Position numbers and translations under genes: made by a program. Shown in pieces: positions 40,352-48,210 of a stretch of 64,000 nucleotides of DNA; the stretch's first letter is position 1, and every line of letters begins with the position of its first letter. The notes below the pieces were generated by a model. The model searched no databases, had not been told where the DNA came from, and saw only the letters and a program-made list of their open reading frames with translations. The DNA comes from Proteus sp. FME41 (GTDB taxonomy: Bacteria; Pseudomonadota; Gammaproteobacteria; Enterobacterales; Enterobacteriaceae): contig NZ_JABUYL010000012.1 of assembly GCF_014897315.1 (NCBI RefSeq), positions 1 to 64,000 on the forward strand, written 5' to 3'.

Positions 40352-41281
40352 TCAGGCTAAGCCATCTAAAATTTCAGGTGATGGAATAAAGAATAACGTC
40401 CCCGTTACAGGGGTACTGAACTTAAGTAATTTATCCGTATGGCCTTCTGGTGTGCCTGCAAACATATTTTCTAACATGCGATGGGTTGTTGAAAAATAAC
40501 GTGCATAACCAATAAAATAAGTACCATATTCATTCTTTGATGGATTGGAAAAAGGCATATTGGCTCTGACAATTTTCAAATCATCACCGTTTTCATCTTG
40601 AATATTAGTGACAACATTATGAGAACCGGGCTCTTTCTCTTCATCGGTTAATTCCACATCGTTGAACTTATGTCTACCAATGACTTTTTCTTGTTCGATA
40701 AGAGGCTGTTTTTCCCATGCTTCCATATCATGAATATATTTTTGTACAAAGGCGTAACTGCCTCCTGTAAATTCAGGATCTTCATCACCAATAACGGCAT
40801 AAGAGGTACGCTCATCTTCATATTCTGGGTTTTCAGTACCATCAACAAAGCCAATAATAGAACGCCCATCAAAATATCTAAATCCATGTACTTCATCGAC
40901 AGGTGTAACAATATTCTTTAGCTTTTGGCTGATGATAGAAGCTAATTCGTAACAAGCAGAAACTTTGAGAGCACGAATATGGAAAAAGAGATCGCCAGAA
41001 GTAGAAACCGCAGTATAAGTATCACCTTTGATTTCTTTAAAGGTATTTAGTTCTTTGGGTCTTGCTTGATTGGGGAATAATGTTGTCCATGCATTTGCAC
41101 CGAATCCTATTACACAGCTTGTTTCCAATTCAGGAAAACGTGTCCTCATACTACGTATTAGGCCAGAAAAATTATTACAAAAATCGATCAGAATTTCGCG
41201 GTTTTCAGGTGAGTGGGTGAGGTTAAAAACTAAAAAATACGCATTCTCACAGGGTGATTTCGTAACATCTTGGTATTTCAT
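40352..41281 (-). CDS. DyP-type heme peroxidase
   Basis: A 309-residue member of the dye-decolorizing peroxidase family. The distal GxxDG motif is GFVDGTENP, with catalytic D147. The probable proximal heme ligand is H221 (GSHNVV), and R239 (IVRANMPF) fits the conserved distal arginine. There is no Tat or Sec signal, so it is probably cytoplasmic. E. coli YfeX is of similar length but differs considerably in sequence. Neither encapsulin nor iron-transport genes flank it, so its substrate cannot be inferred from context. Confidence 0.88.
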   Translation of the reverse strand: MKYQDVTKSPCENAYFLVFNLTHSPENREILIDFCNNFSGLIRSMRTRFPELETSCVIGFGANAWTTLFPNQARPKELNTFKEIKGDTYTAVSTSGDLFFHIRALKVSACYELASIISQKLKNIVTPVDEVHGFRYFDGRSIIGFVDGTENPEYEDERTSYAVIGDEDPEFTGGSYAFVQKYIHDMEAWEKQPLIEQEKVIGRHKFNDVELTDEEKEPGSHNVVTNIQDENGDDLKIVRANMPFSNPSKNEYGTYFIGYARYFSTTHRMLENMFAGTPEGHTDKLLKFSTPVTGTLFFIPSPEILDGLA

Positions 41282-41406
41282 AATAATCCCTAAATGACGA
41301 ATAAATGAATAGCAATTAAGCTTTATTTATAAAACCTGATTTTTAGTTTTACACCAAAATGTTACTTATTACAAAGTGAAGGGGTGATCTTTATCCTAAA
41401 TTTTAT

Positions 41407-41445
41407 AACTAAAGAGAATAATAGGTTATATTATTCTCTTTAGTT
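41407..41445. terminator. Long perfect hairpin downstream of yebB
   Basis: A 17-bp perfect stem (41407-41423 with 41429-41445) and a five-base loop lie between the yebB stop and the DyP gene, both on the minus strand. It is probably the yebB terminator, although the T tract on the minus strand is poor. Confidence 0.65.
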
Positions 41446-41467
41446 TAGGCGGTGAAAAAATAGAGTA

Positions 41468-42052
41468 TTAATTAATGTTTTCATGACTACGGTAGACTAA
41501 AGATAAATGGGGATGTAGCCATAAACTGGCGGGTGTGACCGTTGTTCTTTCCCAAGGAATTTGCCCAATAAACCACAATTTCCAAAATTGTAATTTTGCA
41601 TTAGGGTTTTTACTTAATAACTCTTGGAAGGTTTCGATTTCTCCAACTCGAATAGAAAGTGCTGATTTATAAATATCAAAAACAAATTTAGAGCAAAACT
41701 GACGGGAAGAGTCGTATTTAAAACCGGTGTGGTAAAGCTTATTTAATCTTTCAGGAACTTGTGCAACAAGTGCACTTTTTTGCTCATCAGAGAGTTGTGT
41801 TGATAGGCGGCGTATTGCATAGCGCTTACCCGCAGAGCGGTTAATAAAGCGGGTTAATGTGGTTGTGGTTGAGAGTGGAACTCGACTTTCGGCAACTAAA
41901 TAATCTTCACCATTATGGCCAATAATAATGCCGACATGATTACTCCAACATAAAGATGCGGAGGAGATTTGACGAAATAAAGAAGTGCCAATACATGTAA
42001 ATACAATATCACCAACTTCTAGTTTTTGTGGGTAATCAATTTTTATCATCAT
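41468..42052 (-). CDS. yebB: YebB-type permuted papain-fold protein
   Basis: A 194-residue protein that follows E. coli YebB closely (for example [20 protein letters not shown] and [13 protein letters not shown]). It belongs to the YaeF/YiiX class, in which the papain/NlpC fold is circularly permuted: a histidine near the N-terminus (H39 in [14 protein letters not shown]) and a cysteine later (C120 in RQFCSKF). Such proteins may act as cysteine peptidases, amidases or acyltransferases; the substrate of YebB is unknown. No signal peptide is seen. It stands between the DyP peroxidase and a VanW gene on the same strand, with gaps too long to prove an operon. Confidence 0.88.
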   Translation of the reverse strand: MMIKIDYPQKLEVGDIVFTCIGTSLFRQISSASLCWSNHVGIIIGHNGEDYLVAESRVPLSTTTTLTRFINRSAGKRYAIRRLSTQLSDEQKSALVAQVPERLNKLYHTGFKYDSSRQFCSKFVFDIYKSALSIRVGEIETFQELLSKNPNAKLQFWKLWFIGQIPWERTTVTPASLWLHPHLSLVYRSHENIN

Positions 42053-42236
42053 TATATGACCTATTAAATGGAGACGTAATTATTCTTCTTTGACCCTAAT
42101 AGATATATATGGTTTCTATTTGATAACTCAATAACCTTAAAATAAAAAGTGAGCTTTAATTTAAGATAGTCTTAATAATGAGATAAAAACAATATTTTAC
42201 TCATAATAAGAATATTAAAATAATTATTTAACTGAA

Positions 42237-43061
42237 TTATTTTAGTTGTTCGTCAGAAATATCATATTTTACAGCGACACTATTTTTATACAATAATTCT
42301 GATTTAATTAATTGCGGGAAGGCACCGACATTATTCTTAGTATAAATATCTCGCCATATTTCATTACAGCGATATACTTGTTCTTCTTTTTTGACAAAAG
42401 AAGACGATTTCTCATAGACATGATAGCGATATTCTCTTGCTTCACTGCAACGTAATTCGCCTTCTAATTGGTGTTCTGCCACATGTAATTTAATTTGATA
42501 ATCATAAGATGTCGGATTGTATAAAACTAAATCCACATAATTGTAGAAAATGGCAGCACCTGATCCAAAAGGGAGTACTCGCCCTTCATCCGGAAAGGGG
42601 TCAAAGCTGTGATTTGCTTTTTCAATTACGTTTAATTCAGAATGAAGTGCTAGCCAGTGAATTAAATTACTTGCCTGACAAATGCCACCTCCTACGCCTT
42701 TTCTGGCTTCGCCATAAGAGAGTTGCATGCCATCAATAAAGCCTCTTTTATAGCTTGGTTTACCGACTAAATAACAAAAAGAAAAATATTCACCTGGTTT
42801 TATCACTACGCCATCTAACGCTTTTTCGACTAATTTAAGATTCGTTATTTTATTGTATTGTAATTGAATATCGCTTTCGCCACGGCGACTAATTAATTTA
42901 GATGTGTGTTTTAGATAACGGTATGAAAGACGATGTTCTGGTTGAACATCTCTGCTGTATTTTCGACCTGAAAAGCGCCAACTAAGAGAACGAAATAAAC
43001 GACGCTGTGCCACTCTCAACGTATAAAGAATCGGGTGATAAGACGAGAGTGTTCTACGCAT
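42237..43061 (-). CDS. VanW family protein
   Basis: A 274-residue protein with the VanW signature: GEYFSFCYLVGKPSYKRGF, then GGGICQASNLIHWLALHSEL, then NHSFDPFP and VLPFGSGAAIFYNYVDL. VanW accompanies vancomycin-resistance operons of the VanB type but its function there is unknown, and the family is widespread in bacteria without resistance genes. No vanA/H/X homologues are nearby, so no resistance role is implied. An N-terminal basic region (about 1-45) lacks a clear signal peptide. Confidence 0.82.
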   Translation of the reverse strand: MRRTLSSYHPILYTLRVAQRRLFRSLSWRFSGRKYSRDVQPEHRLSYRYLKHTSKLISRRGESDIQLQYNKITNLKLVEKALDGVVIKPGEYFSFCYLVGKPSYKRGFIDGMQLSYGEARKGVGGGICQASNLIHWLALHSELNVIEKANHSFDPFPDEGRVLPFGSGAAIFYNYVDLVLYNPTSYDYQIKLHVAEHQLEGELRCSEAREYRYHVYEKSSSFVKKEEQVYRCNEIWRDIYTKNNVGAFPQLIKSELLYKNSVAVKYDISDEQLK

Positions 43062-43181
43062 AAAATCCTTTTAAACAATAGTAAATAGAAAGGGAGAAAC
43101 GCGAGTATAATAACGATTTAATGAGGATATTGATACGCCGATACCCTTAAAATACTAGGGTTAAGAATTTAGCCAATAAAT

Positions 43182-44096
43182 TTATTTATTAATATCTTTC
43201 GTTAAAATTTGTGCTTGAGATTGTAAGACAGATAAAAAATTCTTAGTAGCTGGAGAGATATATTTTTCTTTATGATAAAAGTAACGAATACCTCGGCTAA
43301 ATTGAATATCATCAAATGCAATTTCACATAAAAGACCAGATTTTAATTCTTGCATGATAGACAAACGAGATAAAATTGAGATCCCTAAACCATGAATAAC
43401 ACCCTGTTTTATTCCTTCTAAACTATTTATTTCCATCACATTTTTGAGTTCTTTATTATTTTCTTTGATCCTGTCTAATAAAAAATCACGGGTAGCAGAG
43501 TGTTCGGGTTTGATCAGAAAAACTTCTGATGTAATATCAGAAAATCTGCAATGTTTCTTTTTTGCCAACCAATGTTCAGGTGAACAAATAAGCACTAAGG
43601 GATCGATAAGAAAGGTATCAAGATGATATTCCGTCGGATCTAAATAGATATGATCTGACATGATCAAAAATTCTAATTCTTGGGTATCAAGCTTACGGAT
43701 AAGTTGGGTTGAACTTGAAATATCCATGCTTAATTTCACATCAGGATATTGCTCTCTAAACTGCGCCATGATTTGAGGTAATAGGTAAACGCCAACAAAA
43801 TGACTAGCGCCAAACTTAATTTCACCTTTGGAGGGATCATCAAATTGTCGCATATGCTCAGAAGAGGATTTCACTAAATTAATAATCTGAGTTGCGTACT
43901 GCTGATACACCTTACCTTGGGGAGTTAAATAAAGCCGATTATTAATCCTTTCAAACAACGTTGTTTGCAATTCTTCTTCTAGTTTTCTGATTTTAATACT
44001 GACACTGGGTTGTGTGCAGAATAGACGCTCAGCCGTTTCAGTGACATTAAAACCGTTGGCAAGTAGTAAAAAAGCATCAAGTTGGCTTAAATTCAT
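43182..44096 (-). CDS. LysR-family transcriptional regulator
   Basis: A 304-residue LysR regulator. The N-terminal winged helix-turn-helix (about 1-60) includes GFNVTETAERLFCTQPSVSIKIRKLEEELQ-like spacing with recognition residues TQPSVSIKI. An effector-binding periplasmic-binding-protein-like domain follows from about residue 90. It is divergent from the DASS transporter gene, with 110 bases between them, so it probably controls that gene and itself. A short dyad TTATA-GT-TATAA (44117-44128) in the gap is a possible site. The effector may be the transported anion; this is inference from context. Confidence 0.85.
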   Translation of the reverse strand: MNLSQLDAFLLLANGFNVTETAERLFCTQPSVSIKIRKLEEELQTTLFERINNRLYLTPQGKVYQQYATQIINLVKSSSEHMRQFDDPSKGEIKFGASHFVGVYLLPQIMAQFREQYPDVKLSMDISSSTQLIRKLDTQELEFLIMSDHIYLDPTEYHLDTFLIDPLVLICSPEHWLAKKKHCRFSDITSEVFLIKPEHSATRDFLLDRIKENNKELKNVMEINSLEGIKQGVIHGLGISILSRLSIMQELKSGLLCEIAFDDIQFSRGIRYFYHKEKYISPATKNFLSVLQSQAQILTKDINK

Positions 44097-44206
44097 ATCA
44101 ACACCATAAATTATTTTTATAGTTATAATATATTAATACAATTATCTTTATACCTCAATATTTCTATACTGAATTTCCTACCCCTACATATTAAGAGGAA
44201 TCGGTT
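44097..44206. promoter_or_regulatory. Divergent LysR/DASS intergenic control region
   Basis: A 110-bp AT-rich gap between divergent starts, typical for LysR autoregulation and target activation. A small dyad TTATA-GT-TATAA lies at 44117-44128. AAGAGGAA before 44207 is the transporter ribosome-binding site. No longer LysR box could be fixed by eye. Confidence 0.4.
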
Positions 44207-45700
44207 ATGGAAAAGACTGCGAAGCGGGATAACATCGCTAAACCAGCGCCATTATCACCAAAACAAAACAGTAATAAAATAACGTTAAAAACAATAGGAA
44301 TACCTTTAGCTTTATTGGTATTGCTCGTTTTATTTTTTATGCCAACACCCGATGGATTAAGTATTGAAGGGCAAAAAGCCATTGCCATTTTTTGTGCAGC
44401 ATTAATTTTATGGGTGTGTGGTTCTTTACCTATTTACTTAACATCAATGCTAGTGATTGTTTTACTTCCAATCACGGGCACTGTTGCAAAAGAAAAAGTC
44501 GTTTTCGGTACATTAGGGTATGACGTTATATGGCTGATGGTTTCAGCATTTGTTTTAACATCTGCCATGATCAAATCGAATATTGCTAGACGTTTTGCTC
44601 TGTGGATGATCACCAAGTTTGGTCAGACACCGAAAAAAGCATTATTTGTTCTTATATTAATTAATTTCAGTTTAGTTTTCTTTGTACCTTCAACGACCGC
44701 CCGCGCTACATTAATGGTGCCTATTTGTATGATCTTATTAGAGATACATAAGGCAATTCCTGGAAAAAGTAATTATGGGAAATTAATGATGTTGCAAGGT
44801 GTGCAAGCTGATGCCTTAGCTACATCTGGTGTAATGACTGGAACGGCGGCCAATATTATTGCGGTTGGTTTTATTAACTCACAAGCGGGAGGCTCTATTG
44901 GGTATATGGATTGGCTAATTGCCTCTTTTCCATTAGCCATTGTTGGTATGACACTCTCCTTTTTTATTGGATTAAAACTATTTTCTTTTAAAGGTGAAGT
45001 TGATTTTGAAGGTTCACTGGAAAAATTAAAAAAAGAACGTTCTCAACTTGGTGCATTAACAAAAAATGAGAAAAAAGCCATGTATATCTTTTTAATGGCG
45101 GTGTTCTTATGGGCAACAGAAAGTTATCACCAAGAAATGTTTAGTTTCAAAATTAGTGTTTATATGACGGCTGTTATTGCTGCCATTCTCTGCTTAATGC
45201 CTCGTATTGGTTTATTAACGTGGAATGAAGCCAATATCAAATGGGATCTTATGATATTTGCAGCAGGTGCCTATGCGGCTGGTAATACTTTAGAATCTAC
45301 ACAAGGCGCACAATGGTTAATTGGTAAAATGGTTTATGGACTTGGACTCGAAAATATGAGTTCGACGATGGTTTATATTGTGGTTGTCTTTATTTGTATG
45401 TATAGCCATTTGATTTTTACCAGTAAAACAGTAAAAACAACCATATTAATCCCAGCCATTATTGCACTTGCCAAAACCTTAGATATGGATCCTGTCACAT
45501 TGGCATTAGCTGCGTCATTTACACTGACTTATACCATTACTTTACCACCACATTCAAAAGTAAATACTATCTATTTTTCAAGTGGTTATTTCAGTGTGTT
45601 AGAGCAAATGAAATATGGATTAATTACCTGCTTTGTTGGTGCAACGGTAATTTCTATTGCGATATTCACTTGGTTCCAAATTCTCGGATATGGTCTTTAA
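44207..45700 (+). CDS. DASS-family anion:sodium symporter or antiporter
   Basis: A 497-residue membrane protein of the divalent anion:Na+ symporter family (CitT/SLC13-like), with a cytoplasmic basic N-terminus of about 28 residues and around 11-12 helices. Family features are VPSTTARATLMVPIC (one SNT-like motif variant) and TLTYTITLPPHSKVNTIYFSSGYF near the C-terminus, in the place of the second SNT motif. Substrates of relatives are citrate, succinate, tartrate or other di- or tricarboxylates; I cannot choose among them. It is followed 22 bases later by a histidine-phosphatase gene, and is divergent from a LysR regulator. Confidence 0.85.
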   Translation: MEKTAKRDNIAKPAPLSPKQNSNKITLKTIGIPLALLVLLVLFFMPTPDGLSIEGQKAIAIFCAALILWVCGSLPIYLTSMLVIVLLPITGTVAKEKVVFGTLGYDVIWLMVSAFVLTSAMIKSNIARRFALWMITKFGQTPKKALFVLILINFSLVFFVPSTTARATLMVPICMILLEIHKAIPGKSNYGKLMMLQGVQADALATSGVMTGTAANIIAVGFINSQAGGSIGYMDWLIASFPLAIVGMTLSFFIGLKLFSFKGEVDFEGSLEKLKKERSQLGALTKNEKKAMYIFLMAVFLWATESYHQEMFSFKISVYMTAVIAAILCLMPRIGLLTWNEANIKWDLMIFAAGAYAAGNTLESTQGAQWLIGKMVYGLGLENMSSTMVYIVVVFICMYSHLIFTSKTVKTTILIPAIIALAKTLDMDPVTLALAASFTLTYTITLPPHSKVNTIYFSSGYFSVLEQMKYGLITCFVGATVISIAIFTWFQILGYGL

Positions 45701-45722
45701 ACCATTAGATTAAGGAATAATA

Positions 45723-46328
45723 ATGAGACTGATTTTATTAAGACACGGCGAAACCTTATGGAATATGGAATCACGCTTACAAGGACATGCTAACTCGTGT
45801 TTATCACCGAAAGGTGTTAATCAAGCAATGGCAATAAAAGAGAGTATTAATTTATTATCACCAACTCGGATTATTACGTCAGATTTAGGACGAACAGTAC
45901 AAACAGCGGAAATTGTTGGTCACCCTGAAGCCGTAAAAGAACCATTATTGCGTGAATTAAATATGGGCGAATGGACAGGACAACGAAAACCTGAACTAAT
46001 AAGACATCATGCAGATAAATACAAAAACTGGCGAGCTGGCACATATACGCCACCGAAAGGTGAAAATTGGTTTGATTTTTGTGATCGTATAGGTGCGGCA
46101 TTACAAGGGTGGGTACATAAAGAGGACAGTGATTTACTTGCAGTTGTCCACAGTGGCGTAATCCGAGCAGCATGTAAGGTATTTTTAAACTTATCACCTG
46201 AATTTTTATTACCAGCAACACCCGGAACAATAACAATATTTAATTTTGATCTTAATTCTGATAAAGCACCAAAGTTAGAAGCCTACAATATTGGTTCTTA
46301 TATGCCAGATAAGAATGTTGCCGATTAA
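45723..46328 (+). CDS. Histidine phosphatase family protein
   Basis: A 201-residue phosphatase of the phosphoglycerate-mutase-like superfamily. The catalytic motif LLRHGETLW carries the phospho-accepting H8, with R7. The later VHSGVIRA provides the second histidine H143. Its size fits GpmB/CobC-type broad-specificity phosphatases rather than true glycolytic mutases, which are longer. Cotranscription with the DASS transporter (22-base gap, TAAGGA ribosome-binding site) suggests action on a phosphorylated product related to the imported anion, but the substrate is unknown. Confidence 0.83.
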   Translation: MRLILLRHGETLWNMESRLQGHANSCLSPKGVNQAMAIKESINLLSPTRIITSDLGRTVQTAEIVGHPEAVKEPLLRELNMGEWTGQRKPELIRHHADKYKNWRAGTYTPPKGENWFDFCDRIGAALQGWVHKEDSDLLAVVHSGVIRAACKVFLNLSPEFLLPATPGTITIFNFDLNSDKAPKLEAYNIGSYMPDKNVAD

Positions 46329-46409
46329 TTAAATTGAAAATTACTTTAAATTTAATTACATTATTAACGATTTATAAAATATTTAAATAAAACACTCCGA
46401 TATTAAATC

Positions 46410-46438
46410 AGAGCAAGGGAAACCTTGCTCTTTTTTTA
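46410..46438 (+). terminator. Terminator of the transporter/phosphatase unit
   Basis: GAGCAAGG (46411-46418) pairs with CCTTGCTC (46423-46430) around GAAA, extended by an A-T pair and followed by seven T. A classic intrinsic terminator. Confidence 0.93.
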
Positions 46439-46439
46439 T

Positions 46440-46568
46440 GTAAAAAATAAATCATATATTTTAAATGCAATATTTTTAGGGATAGAAAGTGAAAATGTAA
46501 CTGATAAGTTAAAAGAAATTCCGTTTAAAAAACGTACATTAAGTTTCCAAAGTAGTCGATTAGAATGA
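46440..46568 (+). pseudogene. Possible 3' remnant of a decayed gene
   Basis: Right after the terminator a frame is open for 42 codons and ends in TGA at 46566-46568. Its translation looks protein-like (for example LKEIPFKKRTLSFQSSRLE at the C-terminus) but has no ATG start or ribosome-binding site. It could be the surviving tail of a lost gene. I do not recognise the family, and chance is possible. Confidence 0.3.
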
Positions 46569-46925
46569 AAAAACAGCTTACTTTATACAATAAAAATAAT
46601 GTTTTTTTTAATTAACACATTATGAGTTAGAAAATAAGATAAAAAATTTTTTATTATAAAAAAAGAGTGTTTAACTTTTATTTTGATTTAACAACTCTGT
46701 TTCAAAGTATGAAAAGTAAATTTAATTAAATATAAAATTTATAGCTTAACTAATAATGAGTCGCCGCGGTTTAAAATTCTAATTATAAATATATTTAAGT
46801 ATATTATACCGCTATAACCAAAACTTGTTTATTGTAAAAAACAATTAGATAATACTCACATACTGAGTTAATTAATTTATTTTGATTAATTTAGTGTATT
46901 TAATAAAAATTAATTGGAGAAAAAA
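46569..46925. promoter_or_regulatory. Upstream region of the fimbrial operon
   Basis: About 357 bases of very AT-rich DNA with a small GC cluster (CCGCGG at 46764-46769). The fimbrial promoter is expected here. I looked for a pair of inverted repeats that could mark an invertible promoter as in the mrp operon and saw none that is convincing; no recombinase gene is adjacent. Confidence 0.4.
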
Positions 46926-47450
46926 ATGAGAAAAAATTTACTTGCAACATTAATTGCTGCAGCGTCTATTTTTGTCGCTAATAATGTATTAGCAGCAGAT
47001 GGTACTATTGATTTTACAGGGGAAATTATAGATAACGCTTGTGAATTGGCGGCGGGTTCTGATGCTTTAAAAGTTAATTTAGGTAAAGTATCTAAAACAG
47101 CATTACCAAGTACAGGAAGTACTGCGGCTGCAACTAAGTTTACTATTAAATTAATTAATTGTCCTAAAACAGTTACTACAGCATCTGTTAAATTTGATGC
47201 GGACTCTTATTTAGGTGATGACAGTGTTATTGCGCTAAAAAAAGAATCAGGTGTAGCGACAGGTGTGGGTATTCAAATTACAGATGATACAAATGTTGTT
47301 GTTCCTTTATTTACGGCATCTAAAGCCTATCCATTAAAAGAAGGAACTGAAAATAATTTAGATTTTAGAGCACGTTATATTGCGAAAACAGATTCTGTTA
47401 CAGCAGGTTTAGCTAATGGCAATGCAACATTTACTATTAATTATAATTAA
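46926..47450 (+). CDS. Major fimbrial subunit (type 1 pilin family)
   Basis: A 174-residue pilin. The signal peptide (about 1-23) ends ANNVLA before ADGTIDFTGEI. Cysteines in DNACELA and LINCPK form the canonical pilin disulfide, and the C-terminal NATFTINYN is the penultimate-tyrosine strand used for donor-strand exchange with the chaperone. I use the ATG at 46926, with GGAGA six bases before it; the in-frame TTG at 46914 includes the ribosome-binding site. As the first gene of the operon it is probably the main shaft subunit. Confidence 0.9.
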   Translation: MRKNLLATLIAAASIFVANNVLAADGTIDFTGEIIDNACELAAGSDALKVNLGKVSKTALPSTGSTAAATKFTIKLINCPKTVTTASVKFDADSYLGDDSVIALKKESGVATGVGIQITDDTNVVVPLFTASKAYPLKEGTENNLDFRARYIAKTDSVTAGLANGNATFTINYN

Positions 47451-47517
47451 AATCAATTAAATATAACTTAAGGTTTAAAGGGACTTAAACCTTATTATTA
47501 AATATTCTGGTGATAAT

Positions 47518-48186
47518 ATGAAATCTATTATTTTACTTTTTATTTCTATGTTTTTTTTTATTCATGAAGTGCATGCAGGCGTTATCATTAGTGGAACGAG
47601 GGTTATTTATACTGAAGGAAATAAGAACGTTAGTATTAATGTTGAAAACCCAGACGAAATTCCTTATTTGATTCAATCGTGGATAGATGATGCTGATGAA
47701 AATAAACAGTCAAAATTTACCATTACACCGCCTTTATTTAGGTTAAACCCAGATAAAGCGAATACATTGCGGATCTTTTTAACAGAAGGAAATTTACCCA
47801 GCAATCAAGAATCTCTTTTTTGGTTAAATATAAAAACAATACCTGCAACAGAAAAAACAGAAAATTCGTTACAAATTGCATTTAAAACACAAATGAAACT
47901 AATTTATAGACCTGATAAATTTAAAAAGGTTAATTTTGAAGAAGAACAGAAAAAATTAATATGGTCAAAAGTTGGAAGCAAAATTAATGTTAATAATCCA
48001 ACGCCTTACTTCTTTAATTTTCAAACAATTAAATTTAATGGAGAAACAGTAAATGATGTTTCTTATGTCGAACCTTTTTCAATAAAATCGTTTGATATAA
48101 ATAATAATAATGAACATGGTACGATAAATTGGGAAGTAATTAATGATTATGGTGCTAGTGTGAATTTATCCGAAGTGAAAATATAA
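47518..48186 (+). CDS. Periplasmic fimbrial chaperone (PapD family)
   Basis: A 222-residue two-domain immunoglobulin-like chaperone that holds pilins in the periplasm by donor-strand complementation. A signal peptide of about 20 residues (ending VHAGVI) is followed by GTRVIYTEGNKNVSINVEN, in which the conserved Arg of the G1-pocket lies, then PLFRLNP and ESLFWLNIKTIP, the family signature. The length is usual. It lies between the major pilin and the usher. Confidence 0.92.
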   Translation: MKSIILLFISMFFFIHEVHAGVIISGTRVIYTEGNKNVSINVENPDEIPYLIQSWIDDADENKQSKFTITPPLFRLNPDKANTLRIFLTEGNLPSNQESLFWLNIKTIPATEKTENSLQIAFKTQMKLIYRPDKFKKVNFEEEQKKLIWSKVGSKINVNNPTPYFFNFQTIKFNGETVNDVSYVEPFSIKSFDINNNNEHGTINWEVINDYGASVNLSEVKI

Positions 48187-48210
48187 TAAATTATAAATTT
48201 AGGTTTTAAT

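Noticed and set aside
42237-43061. Vancomycin-resistance operon
   Set aside because: Only a VanW-family gene is present; no ligase, dehydrogenase or dipeptidase partners, and VanW homologues are common in non-resistant bacteria.
46569-46925. Possible invertible promoter element before the fimbrial operon
   Set aside because: Only a weak, mismatched pair of repeats around 46665-46700 was found and no recombinase gene is adjacent.
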